DNA from: Bacteroidota bacterium
GTDB taxonomy: Bacteria; Bacteroidota; Bacteroidia; Cytophagales; Cyclobacteriaceae
Direction of reading: 5' to 3'
Assembly (NCBI GenBank): GCA_023417955.1
Contig: JAEZDW010000373.1
Span: 1-21,072 of the forward strand
DNA length: 21,072 nt
In this document: positions 1 to 7,126 of the stretch, in pieces
How the letters are laid out: every line of letters begins with the position of its first letter
Numbering within the stretch: the first letter of the stretch is position 1
Made by a program: the position numbers and the translations under genes
Notes under the pieces: generated by a model
What the model saw: the letters and a program-made list of their open reading frames with translations, nothing else
The model's database searches: none
Told to the model about the DNA's origin: nothing

Positions 1-1
1 G

Positions 2-1213
2 TTACTGGCTGCTCAACGAAAACAACAACGGTACGTCTGATTGTCCGGCAAGTGCCTTCGCGACGAGTTCACCAAGCGCAGGTCCGTGTTTAAACCCGTG
101 ACCGGATCCGCCTCCAACAACCAGGACGTTCTCACTATCCGGAAGAAAATCCAGAATAAAATTTCCTGATGGAGAGTTTTCGTACGGACACACTCGACTT
201 TCAACCAAAGGTGCATCGTTCAATCTTGGAAATCTGTGAGCAAGAAACTTCCGCGCGGCATCAAGCACAAGAGTGTCCGGCAAGCGTTCGTCGGATGTTG
301 GATCAAAAGATCGCCCGCGTATATCTACGCCAAGTTTGAAGCCACGCGAGGCATTGCCGGCAATCCCATAGTACATTGAGATTCCATCGGCGTCAATCCA
401 AGCCGGCATTTCATCGAATGCGGCTGCCCCCTCTGGCGGAACCCCGAAATAATATACCTCCTGTCGTGTCGGTTTGATTATGTTACCCAGTTCCTCCGGG
501 AACAAAGTGGGAAGCCACGACCCGCACGCAAAGATGAAAATATCAGCGACCAGTCTGGTTCCGTCGTCAAGCGAGATGTGATTCATTCTTCGATCGACAA
601 CTTCACCGGGTAAGACTGCACGTTGAATGTAGCGACCTCCTTCGTTGATGAAACAGGCCAGAACCTCCGCGCACGCTTCTCTTGCTTTCAGGTACCCTCC
701 ATGCGGATCCAGCCATCCGTGGTGCAGGTCGTCTGTATTTATTTCGGGATATCGCTTTCCGATTACCGCGAGGTCGAGGTATTCACACGGGCAATTGTAC
801 TTCTCGGAAAATGGAATGGAATCATCAACAATCGGAGTGGACTCTCCGTGGCACAACCACAGCACTCCGGTTTTGTAGAAGATTTTTCTTGAAAACAACT
901 TTTCGTGCTCTCGCCAGATATCAAGAGAACGCACGTTCATTTGAAAATAGAGTTCGTTTCTTCCGTAAGTAGAACGGGTCACCCGTGTTTCATCGCCAGA
1001 ACTTGAACGGGCATTCCCTGCTCCCCATGCGTCGATCAGTGTAACGTCAAACCCGTTCCGAAGAAGATGCAATGCTGACCAGCCACCGAATGCGCCTGCG
1101 CCCACTACACCGATGCGGGATCCCTTCTTCAACTGAGGAAACGCTTTGCCGCCACCATCTTTGAAGTCTGGTTCGAAGGTAGGGTGCTCAGCGTTCATCG
1201 GTTTTTTTTTCAT
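2..1213 (-). CDS. FAD-dependent oxidoreductase, sarcosine oxidase-like (DAO family)
   Basis: Probable flavin amine oxidase that oxidises a secondary or N-methylated amine or amino acid with O2; the substrate cannot be read from the sequence. The 403-residue protein has the dinucleotide-binding GAGAFG at residues 38-43, with an acidic D61 at the end of the second strand that would hold the adenosine ribose. C342 lies in CPYENSP, which matches the region where monomeric sarcosine oxidase and N-methyltryptophan oxidase attach FAD covalently to cysteine. GGGSGHGFK at 367-375 is the C-terminal FAD/substrate motif of that family. No signal peptide, so cytoplasmic. The ATG overlaps the pyrE stop (TAATG), with a purine-rich GGAAGAAGGG just upstream, suggesting translational coupling. 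A second ATG lies five codons in. The gene is complete: its TAA is at bases 2-4. Family confident, substrate unknown. Confidence 0.85.
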   Translation of the reverse strand: MKKKPMNAEHPTFEPDFKDGGGKAFPQLKKGSRIGVVGAGAFGGWSALHLLRNGFDVTLIDAWGAGNARSSSGDETRVTRSTYGRNELYFQMNVRSLDIWREHEKLFSRKIFYKTGVLWLCHGESTPIVDDSIPFSEKYNCPCEYLDLAVIGKRYPEINTDDLHHGWLDPHGGYLKAREACAEVLACFINEGGRYIQRAVLPGEVVDRRMNHISLDDGTRLVADIFIFACGSWLPTLFPEELGNIIKPTRQEVYYFGVPPEGAAAFDEMPAWIDADGISMYYGIAGNASRGFKLGVDIRGRSFDPTSDERLPDTLVLDAARKFLAHRFPRLNDAPLVESRVCPYENSPSGNFILDFLPDSENVLVVGGGSGHGFKHGPALGELVAKALAGQSDVPLLFSLSSQ

Positions 1214-1866
1214 TAACCCTTCTTCCAGTTCGAGGGATCTACGCGCCAGGCTTTAAGAGAATACACTTCTTCCTCGTTCACATACTTCTGCTCTTGTGCG
1301 AATTTCAACAGGTGACTGTAGTCGCTAAGCGAAATCAGGGAGGTATTCGCTTCATAAAAATTTCGCGTTGCGATATCGAATCCGTAACTGAAAATGCACA
1401 CCATGCCAAGCACATCAAACCCTTCGTTGCGTAATGCCTCCGCCGCTTTCAGCGAACTTCCTCCGGTTGAAACGAGGTCTTCAACAAGAACCACCTTTTG
1501 ACCCTTGACAATACGGCCTTCGATCAGGTTTTCCATACCGTGGTCCTTCGGCTTGGGTCGCACATACAGGAAAGGCAGATTCATAGCGTCAGCCACCAGT
1601 ACACCCTGCGCAATACCTGCCGTTGCTACACCCGCAATAGCTTCGGTCGTAAAAAAGTTTTGCTGAATCGCTTCAACGAGACCGTTCCTGATTTCAGTCC
1701 GGATCTCGGGGTAGGAGAGCGATAGTCGGTTGTCGCAGTAAATCGGGGATTTCCAACCCGATGCCCACGTAAATGGCTTTTCGGTATTGAGTTTAATAGC
1801 TTGAATTTTTAGGAGCATCGCCGCGACCTTGCTGGCTGTTTCCTCCTGAACTTTAAGAATTGGCAT
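1213..1866 (-). CDS. pyrE: Orotate phosphoribosyltransferase
   Basis: Converts orotate and PRPP to orotidine 5'-phosphate and pyrophosphate, the fifth step of de novo pyrimidine synthesis, in the cytoplasm. The 217-residue length is normal. The PRPP-binding motif VVLVEDLVSTGGSS is at residues 125-138, and the lysine-rich RPKPKDHG stretch (about 103-110) matches the catalytic flexible loop. The N-terminal FTWASGWKSPIYCDNR (about 32-47) is typical of PyrE. It starts with ATG and its stop overlaps the next gene's ATG by one base, so it is probably transcribed together with the FAD oxidoreductase. A divergent Nudix gene begins 157 bases away. I saw no convincing promoter or attenuator in that gap. 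Confidence 0.95.
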   Translation of the reverse strand: MPILKVQEETASKVAAMLLKIQAIKLNTEKPFTWASGWKSPIYCDNRLSLSYPEIRTEIRNGLVEAIQQNFFTTEAIAGVATAGIAQGVLVADAMNLPFLYVRPKPKDHGMENLIEGRIVKGQKVVLVEDLVSTGGSSLKAAEALRNEGFDVLGMVCIFSYGFDIATRNFYEANTSLISLSDYSHLLKFAQEQKYVNEEEVYSLKAWRVDPSNWKKG

Positions 1867-2023
1867 ATCATGCGAAATTTAAGAAAAAGACGTGTTGCCG
1901 TCGCCTGAAATATCATTTACCGGATGAATTTTCAATCCCTCACAATTTTCTGCAAAAGCCTTGCTGCGTTGGAATTAATTTATTCTTTTGCGATCATGGT
2001 TTCCCTCTAAAAACGTGCAATGA

Positions 2024-2710
2024 ATGATCATTTTTATCAACGACATTCCGTTTAGAATCCTTAAAGTTCAGGAATTGCCGGACGAGGGACGTATCAACCA
2101 TGTGCTGGATGCGGCCACTGAACCGATAACGCAGGCCAAACTGATGCATCACGTCTGGATCAAAAACACGTCTGATACAGACATCGACCTCCTCCTGGAA
2201 TACCTGGATTCCAAGGTTCCAACAAATGTATTATCCGTCACAATCTCCGTCCCGGATTACTTGCTGGCGAAGGAACATCTTACGAGCAAGTTTAAGATAG
2301 AGAAGGCTGCCGGAGGACTGGTGCGAAAGAAAGAGAAATCGCTCATGATCTATCGTCTGAAGAAGTGGGATCTTCCGAAGGGAAAAAAAGAAAAAGGCGA
2401 GCACTACAAAGACACAGCTGTACGCGAAGTCGAAGAAGAGTGTAATATCGCTGTCAGGATCGGGAAAAAGATATGCACCACCTGGCATACCTACACCATG
2501 AACAAGCGCGCAATGATGAAGAAGACGCGCTGGTATCAAATGGAGATCGTTGATGATTCAAAGATGAAACCTCAACTCAGTGAGGATATTGAAGATCTTC
2601 GCTGGATGAGTGAAAAAGAAGTTTATCATGCGCTCCAGCATTCCTACAAGTCTATTAGTTACGTTTTTGAACGGTTTTACAAGAAGGACGGACTGAAATC
2701 CGCGCGTTGA
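2024..2710 (+). CDS. Nudix hydrolase with an extra N-terminal domain
   Basis: Probable hydrolase of a nucleoside diphosphate linked to another group; the substrate is unknown. The 228-residue protein has an unrecognised N-terminal part (about 1-95) followed by a Nudix fold. WDLPKG at 115-120 leads into a Nudix box at about 120-142, G-x5-E-x7-REVEEE. The catalytic glutamates are present, but the glycine near the end of the box is asparagine (ECNI where E-x-G-U is usual). It lies between pyrE (divergent) and coaD (convergent). Its TGA forms one palindromic TGATCA with the coaD stop. An out-of-frame ATG four bases upstream makes the start region ATGAATGATC; the in-frame ATG at 2024 is used here. 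The Nudix call is firm; any function for the N-terminal domain would be a guess. Confidence 0.85.
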   Translation: MIIFINDIPFRILKVQELPDEGRINHVLDAATEPITQAKLMHHVWIKNTSDTDIDLLLEYLDSKVPTNVLSVTISVPDYLLAKEHLTSKFKIEKAAGGLVRKKEKSLMIYRLKKWDLPKGKKEKGEHYKDTAVREVEEECNIAVRIGKKICTTWHTYTMNKRAMMKKTRWYQMEIVDDSKMKPQLSEDIEDLRWMSEKEVYHALQHSYKSISYVFERFYKKDGLKSAR

Positions 2711-3172
2711 TCAAAGTTTGTAAGGAAGGAATTCCGAAACATCACCCCCGTATTTGTGAACCTCCCTAATGATGGATGAACTTATCCACGTCAGTTGTGG
2801 CGATGTGATAAGGAATACGGACTCAAGCTCGTCGTACAGTTTCCGGTTTACCTGGGCAATGCTGTTCTCGTATTCGAAGTCGGTTGTATTTCGCAGTCCC
2901 CGAAGGAGAAAACGCGCTCCGTGCTTCCGGGCAAGCTCAGCGGTAAGTTCTGCATAGGTAAGAACTTTGATGTTCGGATACTTCTCAAATGTGCTGGTAA
3001 TCCGGTTAATCATAAGCTCGATATCGAAGTATCGTGTGTTTTTCTGGCTGTTGTAACCGATAGCCACAATGATTTCGTCAAACAACTGAAGGCCCCTGAG
3101 GACAATGTCTTCGTGCCCTTTCGTGAATGGATCAAATGACCCGGGGAAGAGTGCAATTCGTTTCGTAGTCAT
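2711..3172 (-). CDS. coaD: Phosphopantetheine adenylyltransferase
   Basis: Transfers AMP from ATP to 4'-phosphopantetheine to give dephospho-CoA, the penultimate step of CoA synthesis. With the ATG at 3172 the protein has 153 residues, normal for CoaD. It shows GSFDPFTKGH at 11-20 with the T/HxGH nucleotidyltransferase signature (T17-H20), RGLRNTTDFEYE at 91-102 and ISSSIIRE at 130-137, all diagnostic. The frame extends two codons further to a TTG at 3178; I prefer the ATG because CoaD proteins normally begin right before the first beta strand (here KRIALFPG). It follows the DUF3822 gene by 27 bases and probably shares its transcript. Its stop directly abuts the stop of the opposing Nudix gene, leaving no room for a terminator between them. 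Confidence 0.95.
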   Translation of the reverse strand: MTTKRIALFPGSFDPFTKGHEDIVLRGLQLFDEIIVAIGYNSQKNTRYFDIELMINRITSTFEKYPNIKVLTYAELTAELARKHGARFLLRGLRNTTDFEYENSIAQVNRKLYDELESVFLITSPQLTWISSSIIREVHKYGGDVSEFLPYKL

Positions 3173-3199
3173 TGTCAAGGTGGTTGGGTGTGCGTTAAC

Positions 3200-4090
3200 C
3201 TATTCTCGGACTAGCGCGATATTGAATAGGTCAAAGAAATGGTGGTCCTGCACTTCGTCAAATGGAAATCCGAATTTTAGAAATGCCGGGCGTGTTCCAA
3301 AATTTACGTTTCGTATGTACTTGTAAAACTCGTTGTAATGCGGAGAGTTCTTTCCGATGTAGCCCCACAGAACCACTTCACTGGTTTGCTGGTCCATGTC
3401 AAGCGATTTCATGACCATCATGATGTATTTCACGTAGTCCGAAAACTGTTTAATCGCAAATTGATTGTAATAAAGCAGTTTACCCTTCCTGCACGCAACG
3501 ATATGAAGTTTAAATCTGTCTACGTAAATGTACAACGGGTCATCATTACGTCTTGATGCGATGTCGAGCACCCCTTCGATAATTACTGCGGATTGATGCG
3601 TGTACAATGGTCTGTTATTCGGATAGACGTTATCAATCCAATGTTTCAGATCCTTGTTTATTGCAAAAACTGTAACTGCTTCTGCTTGCTCATTGGATGT
3701 TGCAAGAAAATCTTCCTTTCGTGCGTCGATGTGAGCATTAAACTTCAGGTATTCGGTCAGCGATTCTTCTGCAAACAGCGCGCGGGGCACCTGAACAAAC
3801 TTGTGGTTCTTGAACGAGATCTTGATCTTATTCCAAAAGTTAGCTTTTAGCAGTGGATGAGAATCAAAAAGCTGATCCAGAAGCTGCAGAAGTTCCTCGT
3901 GAGAGGTAATGTTGGGTAAAACAAAGTCCTCCATCAGGAGGACCAGGTTCTCATTTGGTTCGAGTACGGCTAGTTGAAAATCCCGCGTTCCAATATTGAC
4001 CAGCAGATGATACTGATGAATATATTCTTCATCAAAGCGATCATCTCTGATCCTCTTTATCTGCTTGTAATTCAACGCGGAGGACTGCAA
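3200..4090 (-). CDS. DUF3822 family protein
   Basis: Conserved Bacteroidota protein of unknown function, 296 residues, recognised from overall sequence character and its position next to coaD. The N-terminal half opens with a strand-rich segment (HLLVNIGTRDFQLAVLE, about 28-44) and there is a second such segment around DPLYIYVDRFKLHIVACRKGKLLYY. The alternation hints at a duplicated fold, but I cannot assign catalytic residues. No signal peptide or membrane segment, so cytoplasmic. The start is a TTG at 4090 with GGGA six bases upstream; no ATG exists near the N-terminus, and an in-frame stop at 4121-4123 limits any extension. It follows the membrane protein gene by two bases and precedes coaD by 27 bases (27 untranslated bases to the ATG), so the three look like one operon. 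Confidence 0.75.
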   Translation of the reverse strand: MQSSALNYKQIKRIRDDRFDEEYIHQYHLLVNIGTRDFQLAVLEPNENLVLLMEDFVLPNITSHEELLQLLDQLFDSHPLLKANFWNKIKISFKNHKFVQVPRALFAEESLTEYLKFNAHIDARKEDFLATSNEQAEAVTVFAINKDLKHWIDNVYPNNRPLYTHQSAVIIEGVLDIASRRNDDPLYIYVDRFKLHIVACRKGKLLYYNQFAIKQFSDYVKYIMMVMKSLDMDQQTSEVVLWGYIGKNSPHYNEFYKYIRNVNFGTRPAFLKFGFPFDEVQDHHFFDLFNIALVRE

Positions 4091-4092
4091 GA

Positions 4093-4902
4093 TTATTCCC
4101 AGTTTCCGCTTGTCGAAACGTCAACGCGGGAACCAAAGCCAAGAGGCTGACGGTTGCGGGCTTCGTTCCGTATATCGCGGTCGGGATTGATCGGCGACGG
4201 ATCTCTAACCTCTATCACGCTGACTTCCACGTTACCTTTTTTCACTCTTCCCACGAAGATGTCGAACTTCTGGTTCGATCCGGGTACCAGCGCGAGATTG
4301 TTGATGTCAACGTCAGGATTGAGTTGATATTCCCAAAGGGTTGCCAAAACCTGGCCACGTTTTACAGGATCCCCAGCCTTTATATTACTGAGTTCTGTAA
4401 TTGTACCTGAGTCATTAAAACGATAGACGTCCATTTCGCCGTTCTCAGGCCTCATTCGATATGCATTCGAACGCTTAACAACATAGTCCCCTTCCGCAAC
4501 CAAAAAGCCACCAAAGGTTCCGTTAGCTGTCGCAGTGAGTTGAAAATTGCGCTTGAAAATCCGGTCTTTTGCAGACATGAAACCAACGGTGTCGATGACT
4601 ACGTCCACTTTTTCTTCACCGTAGTCGAGCTGCGTAATAATTTCCTTTCTGACGGTGATCGGTACACGACCATTATTAATGAAATTGATAAGCGTATCCC
4701 AGTTTGCGGTGTACTTTCCGTGGCGTTCGAGGTAGGCTTTTTCAGCCTCTCTGATAATCGCGAGTTTTTCCTTGATTTTGCCCTCCGTTGCCGCTACGTG
4801 CTCCTTAAATTCAATCGTACTGTTAATGTTAAAGTACAAGTATCCCGCGAGTGCGATACTGCAAATAAACAGCACAATAGAAAGTATTCTCGTAAGATTC
4901 AT
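4093..4902 (-). CDS. Membrane-anchored protein with lipoyl-like segment, function unknown
   Basis: A 269-residue protein I cannot name. Residues 5-24 form one N-terminal hydrophobic helix without an obvious cleavage site, so it is probably anchored in the inner membrane with the rest in the periplasm. A charged, probably coiled-coil helix follows (about 30-58), then a mixed region. Residues 166-189 (GTITEL, then NIKAGDPVKRGQVLATL) resemble half of a biotinyl/lipoyl 'hammerhead' domain as in HlyD-type adaptors, but there is no MKM/DKA-type modification lysine. The polar C-terminus (RQPLGFGSRVDVSTSGNWE) looks conserved in Bacteroidota relatives as far as I recall. It is the first gene of the probable operon with DUF3822 and coaD, starting with ATG downstream of a plausible promoter at 4924-4955. 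Confidence 0.7.
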   Translation of the reverse strand: MNLTRILSIVLFICSIALAGYLYFNINSTIEFKEHVAATEGKIKEKLAIIREAEKAYLERHGKYTANWDTLINFINNGRVPITVRKEIITQLDYGEEKVDVVIDTVGFMSAKDRIFKRNFQLTATANGTFGGFLVAEGDYVVKRSNAYRMRPENGEMDVYRFNDSGTITELSNIKAGDPVKRGQVLATLWEYQLNPDVDINNLALVPGSNQKFDIFVGRVKKGNVEVSVIEVRDPSPINPDRDIRNEARNRQPLGFGSRVDVSTSGNWE

Positions 4903-4923
4903 TCGTTAAAGGTTTAAGTGTTG

Positions 4924-4955
4924 CAATAATAGTTATTTTAACCCGTAATTAACAA
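4924..4955 (-). promoter_or_regulatory. Candidate Bacteroidota promoter for the membrane protein/DUF3822/coaD operon
   Basis: On the minus strand a TTG (bases 4955-4953) is followed by 21 bases and TATTATTG (4931-4924), which matches the TAnnTTTG -7 element at seven of eight positions. The ATG lies about 20 bases further on. The match is by eye, in AT-rich DNA, so chance is possible. Confidence 0.35.
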
Positions 4956-4978
4956 GATGGAATTTCCTTAAAATCGAA

Positions 4979-5443
4979 TTAAATCGCGTAAAATCCGCTC
5001 AATTTCCTCAATTCTGCCTCTGTCGTGCCTCGTTTAAAGACGCTATGCCGATACATCGACGGCAGAGAAAAAATCTCGGCAGGACTGAAGAATCGGACAT
5101 CCAGGATGATCTGCATCTCCGGATCGCTGCCAGGAGCCAGCTTTCCTCCAGTTGCCTCGACCTCGAAGAATAACTCTATCGCGTGAAGTGGCTGTCTGAC
5201 GAGTTCACATCCAAAGAGAAAACTGCCCGTTCTGACCTGAAGACCTGTTTCTTCAAGAAATTCGCGCTCCAGATTGCTTGAAAGGGAGCTTCCGAACTCC
5301 ACACCACCACCAGGAGGTGCCCAGAAATCGCCGTCGGTGATGCCACCGTGGTTCACCAGGAGCAATCGCCCTTCGCTCCAACAGAGGCCGCACACACGAA
5401 CGCGGATCCTGTTTCCATAAAAATTCGCCAAATCCTCGTTCAT
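4979..5443 (-). CDS. Nudix hydrolase (MutT-like, 154 aa)
   Basis: Small single-domain Nudix hydrolase, cytoplasmic, substrate unknown. The fold starts with VRVCGLCWSEGRLLLV (about 15-30), then WAPPGGGVEFG at 41-51 and REFLEETGL at 60-68. The catalytic REUxEExGU half of the Nudix box is intact (R60, E61, E64, E65, G67). The glutamate normally seven positions after the box glycine is a serine (S52), which suggests altered substrate handling but not necessarily loss of activity. It starts with ATG. The gap of 76 bases to the next minus gene holds a candidate promoter for that gene, so it may be transcribed alone. It is unrelated in architecture to the Nudix gene at 2024. Confidence 0.85.
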   Translation of the reverse strand: MNEDLANFYGNRIRVRVCGLCWSEGRLLLVNHGGITDGDFWAPPGGGVEFGSSLSSNLEREFLEETGLQVRTGSFLFGCELVRQPLHAIELFFEVEATGGKLAPGSDPEMQIILDVRFFSPAEIFSLPSMYRHSVFKRGTTEAELRKLSGFYAI

Positions 5444-5533
5444 GCGTCGGTACTATCTAATTCATTATCGAAAATAAAGTCACGGATCGTAAGAATTTTA
5501 TCAAACTTGGCAGAATTCTTGACCATAGGATGT

Positions 5534-5541
5534 TAAATTTG
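5534..5541 (+). promoter_or_regulatory. -7 element (TAAATTTG) upstream of the DUF1573 gene
   Basis: Exact match to the Bacteroidota -7 consensus TAnnTTTG, followed by eight adenines (5542-5549) and the ATG at 5556. No well-spaced -33 TTG is present: one lies 12 bases and one 24 bases upstream. The same arrangement occurs before porX at 20977-20998. Confidence 0.45.
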
Positions 5542-5555
5542 AAAAAAAATCGAGT

Positions 5556-5966
5556 ATGAAGAAGTACATTTTCTTATGTGCGGTTTTGTTTGCCTCTGCC
5601 CAGCTTTTCGCCCAGCAAGCAAGCAGCGCGGCAAAAGGTCCGGTTATCACGTTTGAAAAGGCAACCCACGATTTTGGAGACATTCAGCAGGGGGACAAGG
5701 TTGAGCACACGTTCAAGTTTTCCAATACCGGAACTGAACCTCTGATCATTACGAATGTTCAGGTTACGTGTGGTTGTACTGTGCCCGCATGGCCACGCGA
5801 CCCTATTATGCCAGGCCAGAAGTCTGAAATAACGGTTGCTTTCAACAGCGCCGGGAAACATGGTAAACAAAACAAAGTTGTTACGGTTGTCAGTAACGCG
5901 GTTAACAGCGACGGCGGTCAGATCAGCTTTACTACAAACGTCCTTGATCGCAAGCCCGCGCAATAG
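5556..5966 (+). CDS. Secreted DUF1573 protein
   Basis: A 136-residue exported protein of the DUF1573 family, which adopts an immunoglobulin-like fold and is abundant in Bacteroidota; its role is not established. Residues 1-19 form a signal peptide (MKKYIFLCAVLFASAQLFAQ, cleavage likely around AQLFA-QQ), with no lipobox, so it is soluble in the periplasm or secreted. The family hallmarks follow: FEKATHDFGDIQQGDKVEHTFKF, NTGTEPLIITNVQ and the cysteine pair in VTCGCTVPAWPRDPIMPG, then the ITVAFNS strand. It is a single-gene transcript: it has its own -7 element, and a strong terminator begins 35 bases after the stop. Both neighbours are on the other strand. Confidence 0.85.
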   Translation: MKKYIFLCAVLFASAQLFAQQASSAAKGPVITFEKATHDFGDIQQGDKVEHTFKFSNTGTEPLIITNVQVTCGCTVPAWPRDPIMPGQKSEITVAFNSAGKHGKQNKVVTVVSNAVNSDGGQISFTTNVLDRKPAQ

Positions 5967-6000
5967 ATCCGGGACAGATCAATAGATTTCAAGTTTTCTA

Positions 6001-6031
6001 CAAAGGCCTTTTCAGAAGGCCTTTGCTTTTT
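6001..6031 (+). terminator. Rho-independent terminator of the DUF1573 gene
   Basis: A perfect 10-bp stem, CAAAGGCCTT (6001-6010) and AAGGCCTTTG (6016-6025), encloses the five-base loop TTCAG and is followed by CTTTTT. The TGA stop of the opposing DUF423 gene (bases 6014-6012) lies inside the loop. The minus-strand side has no T-run, so termination in that direction is less likely. Confidence 0.85.
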
Positions 6032-6398
6032 CAATCAACCCCACTGCAAGAAAGGCCCACCCAAGCAAAAGCATAACGCCTCCCATAGGCGTTAGTAATC
6101 CGAATATGCCCAAAGGGGTGAAGCTTAATAAGTAAAGGCTGCCCGAAAACAAGAGCACCCCCGCCAGGAAACAAACCATAGCGTACTTGAACTTCGCTGA
6201 GGGATGGATGTAGCTGACGATACCAGTGATGAGAAGCGCCAGAGCATGATAGAATTGATATTCTACACCCAGCTCAAATACTTCAAGTTTCCCGGATTGA
6301 ATCAACGCGGGTTTTAATGCATGAGCCCCGAAAGCACCGATAGCTACGCTTAGGAAACCAAGAATAGCACCGGTGATAATACCTGTTCTTACAATCAT
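6012..6398 (-). CDS. DUF423 family membrane protein
   Basis: Small inner-membrane protein of unknown function (YgdD-like family), 128 residues from the ATG at 6398, with four predicted membrane helices. Family features are the N-terminal ITGAILGFLSVAIGAFGAHAL, then YQFYHALALL, a helix with FSGSLYLL, and TPMGGVMLLLGW near the C-terminus. The open frame continues upstream to a TTG at 6431, but that would add eleven polar residues before the first helix and overlap the YggS gene by 26 bases. The ATG gives a normal DUF423 N-terminus and a seven-base gap. It is probably co-transcribed with the YggS gene. Its stop codon sits in the loop of the opposing terminator. Confidence 0.85.
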   Translation of the reverse strand: MIVRTGIITGAILGFLSVAIGAFGAHALKPALIQSGKLEVFELGVEYQFYHALALLITGIVSYIHPSAKFKYAMVCFLAGVLLFSGSLYLLSFTPLGIFGLLTPMGGVMLLLGWAFLAVGLIEKAKAF

Positions 6399-6405
6399 AG
6401 TGATG

Positions 6406-7080
6406 TTATGTCTGAGTTGTTCTGCTGCCAAAAATCGCAGTGCCTACGCGCACGAGTGTACTGCCTTCTTCGGCAGCAATGTGATAGTCACCACTCATAC
6501 CCATGGATAATTCTTTCATATTCATGTTAGCCGGCAGTGTCATGCCTGCAAGTTCATCAAAGAAGCGTTTAAGTTTTCTGAATTCCGACCGAACCTGATT
6601 GGTATCTTCAGTAAATGTTGCCATACCCATCAAACCTGTAATGTTAACATTCTTAAGATCGGCGATCACCCCATTATGCAGCAACCCCGATACTTCTTCT
6701 TCGGAAAATCCGAACTTTGTTTCCTCCGCTGCAATGAAGACCTGTAACAAACACGAAATAGTCCGGTTGGCCTTCTGCGCCTGCTTGTTGATCTCCTTCA
6801 ATAGTTTGAGTGAGTCGACACTTTGAATGCAGTGGATAAACGGGGCGATATAACGAACCTTATTCGTTTGCAGATGGCCGATCATGTGCCACTCAATATC
6901 TTTAGGCAAAGCCTCGTATTTGGGCACTAGCTCCTGAACCTTGTTCTCGCCAAACAATCGCTGACCCGCATTGTAAGCGTCCGTGATTTTCTCCACCGGT
7001 TGCGTTTTGCTTACCGCGACCAGCCTGCACCCGGGGGGTAAGTTTTGCCGAATATTGTTAATGTTATTCTTAATATTCAT
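6406..7080 (-). CDS. YggS-family pyridoxal phosphate-binding protein (PLP homeostasis)
   Basis: PLPBP/YggS proteins bind PLP on a single-domain alanine-racemase-like barrel and maintain vitamin B6 and amino-acid balance without a known catalytic reaction. The 224-residue length is typical. K25 in VAVSK is the Schiff-base lysine, HMIGHLQTNK is at 65-74, and the phosphate-binding SMGMSGDY (192-199) and EGSTLVRVGTAIFGSR (205-220) are intact. It starts with ATG; a -7-like element lies 30 bases upstream. It heads a two-gene unit with the DUF423 gene and is divergent from the GH3 gene, with only 46 bases between them. Confidence 0.92.
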   Translation of the reverse strand: MNIKNNINNIRQNLPPGCRLVAVSKTQPVEKITDAYNAGQRLFGENKVQELVPKYEALPKDIEWHMIGHLQTNKVRYIAPFIHCIQSVDSLKLLKEINKQAQKANRTISCLLQVFIAAEETKFGFSEEEVSGLLHNGVIADLKNVNITGLMGMATFTEDTNQVRSEFRKLKRFFDELAGMTLPANMNMKELSMGMSGDYHIAAEEGSTLVRVGTAIFGSRTTQT

Positions 7081-7109
7081 TCCTATTTTTAGCGGTTCAT
7101 TGTCGTAAA

Positions 7110-7117
7110 CAAAGCTA
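7110..7117 (-). promoter_or_regulatory. -7 element (TAGCTTTG) upstream of the YggS gene
   Basis: On the minus strand TAGCTTTG matches TAnnTTTG exactly and sits 30 bases before the ATG, in the 46-base gap shared with the divergent GH3 gene. No -33 TTG at the expected spacing was found; the region it would occupy lies within the GH3 coding sequence. Confidence 0.35.
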
Positions 7118-7126
7118 CTGCAAGAT

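Noticed and set aside
1867..2023. Possible promoter or attenuator between pyrE and the Nudix gene
   Set aside because: TATTCTTTTG at 1981-1990 resembles a -7 box but has the wrong internal spacing, and I saw no hairpin or leader peptide of the pyrimidine-attenuation type.
2231..2539. Antisense open frame of 102 codons within the Nudix gene
   Set aside because: It has low-complexity, cysteine- and phenylalanine-rich composition and is fully overlapped by a clear Nudix coding sequence.
6399..6431. TTG start extending the DUF423 protein by 11 residues
   Set aside because: It would overlap the YggS gene by 26 bases and add a polar segment before the first helix. The ATG at 6398 gives the normal family N-terminus.
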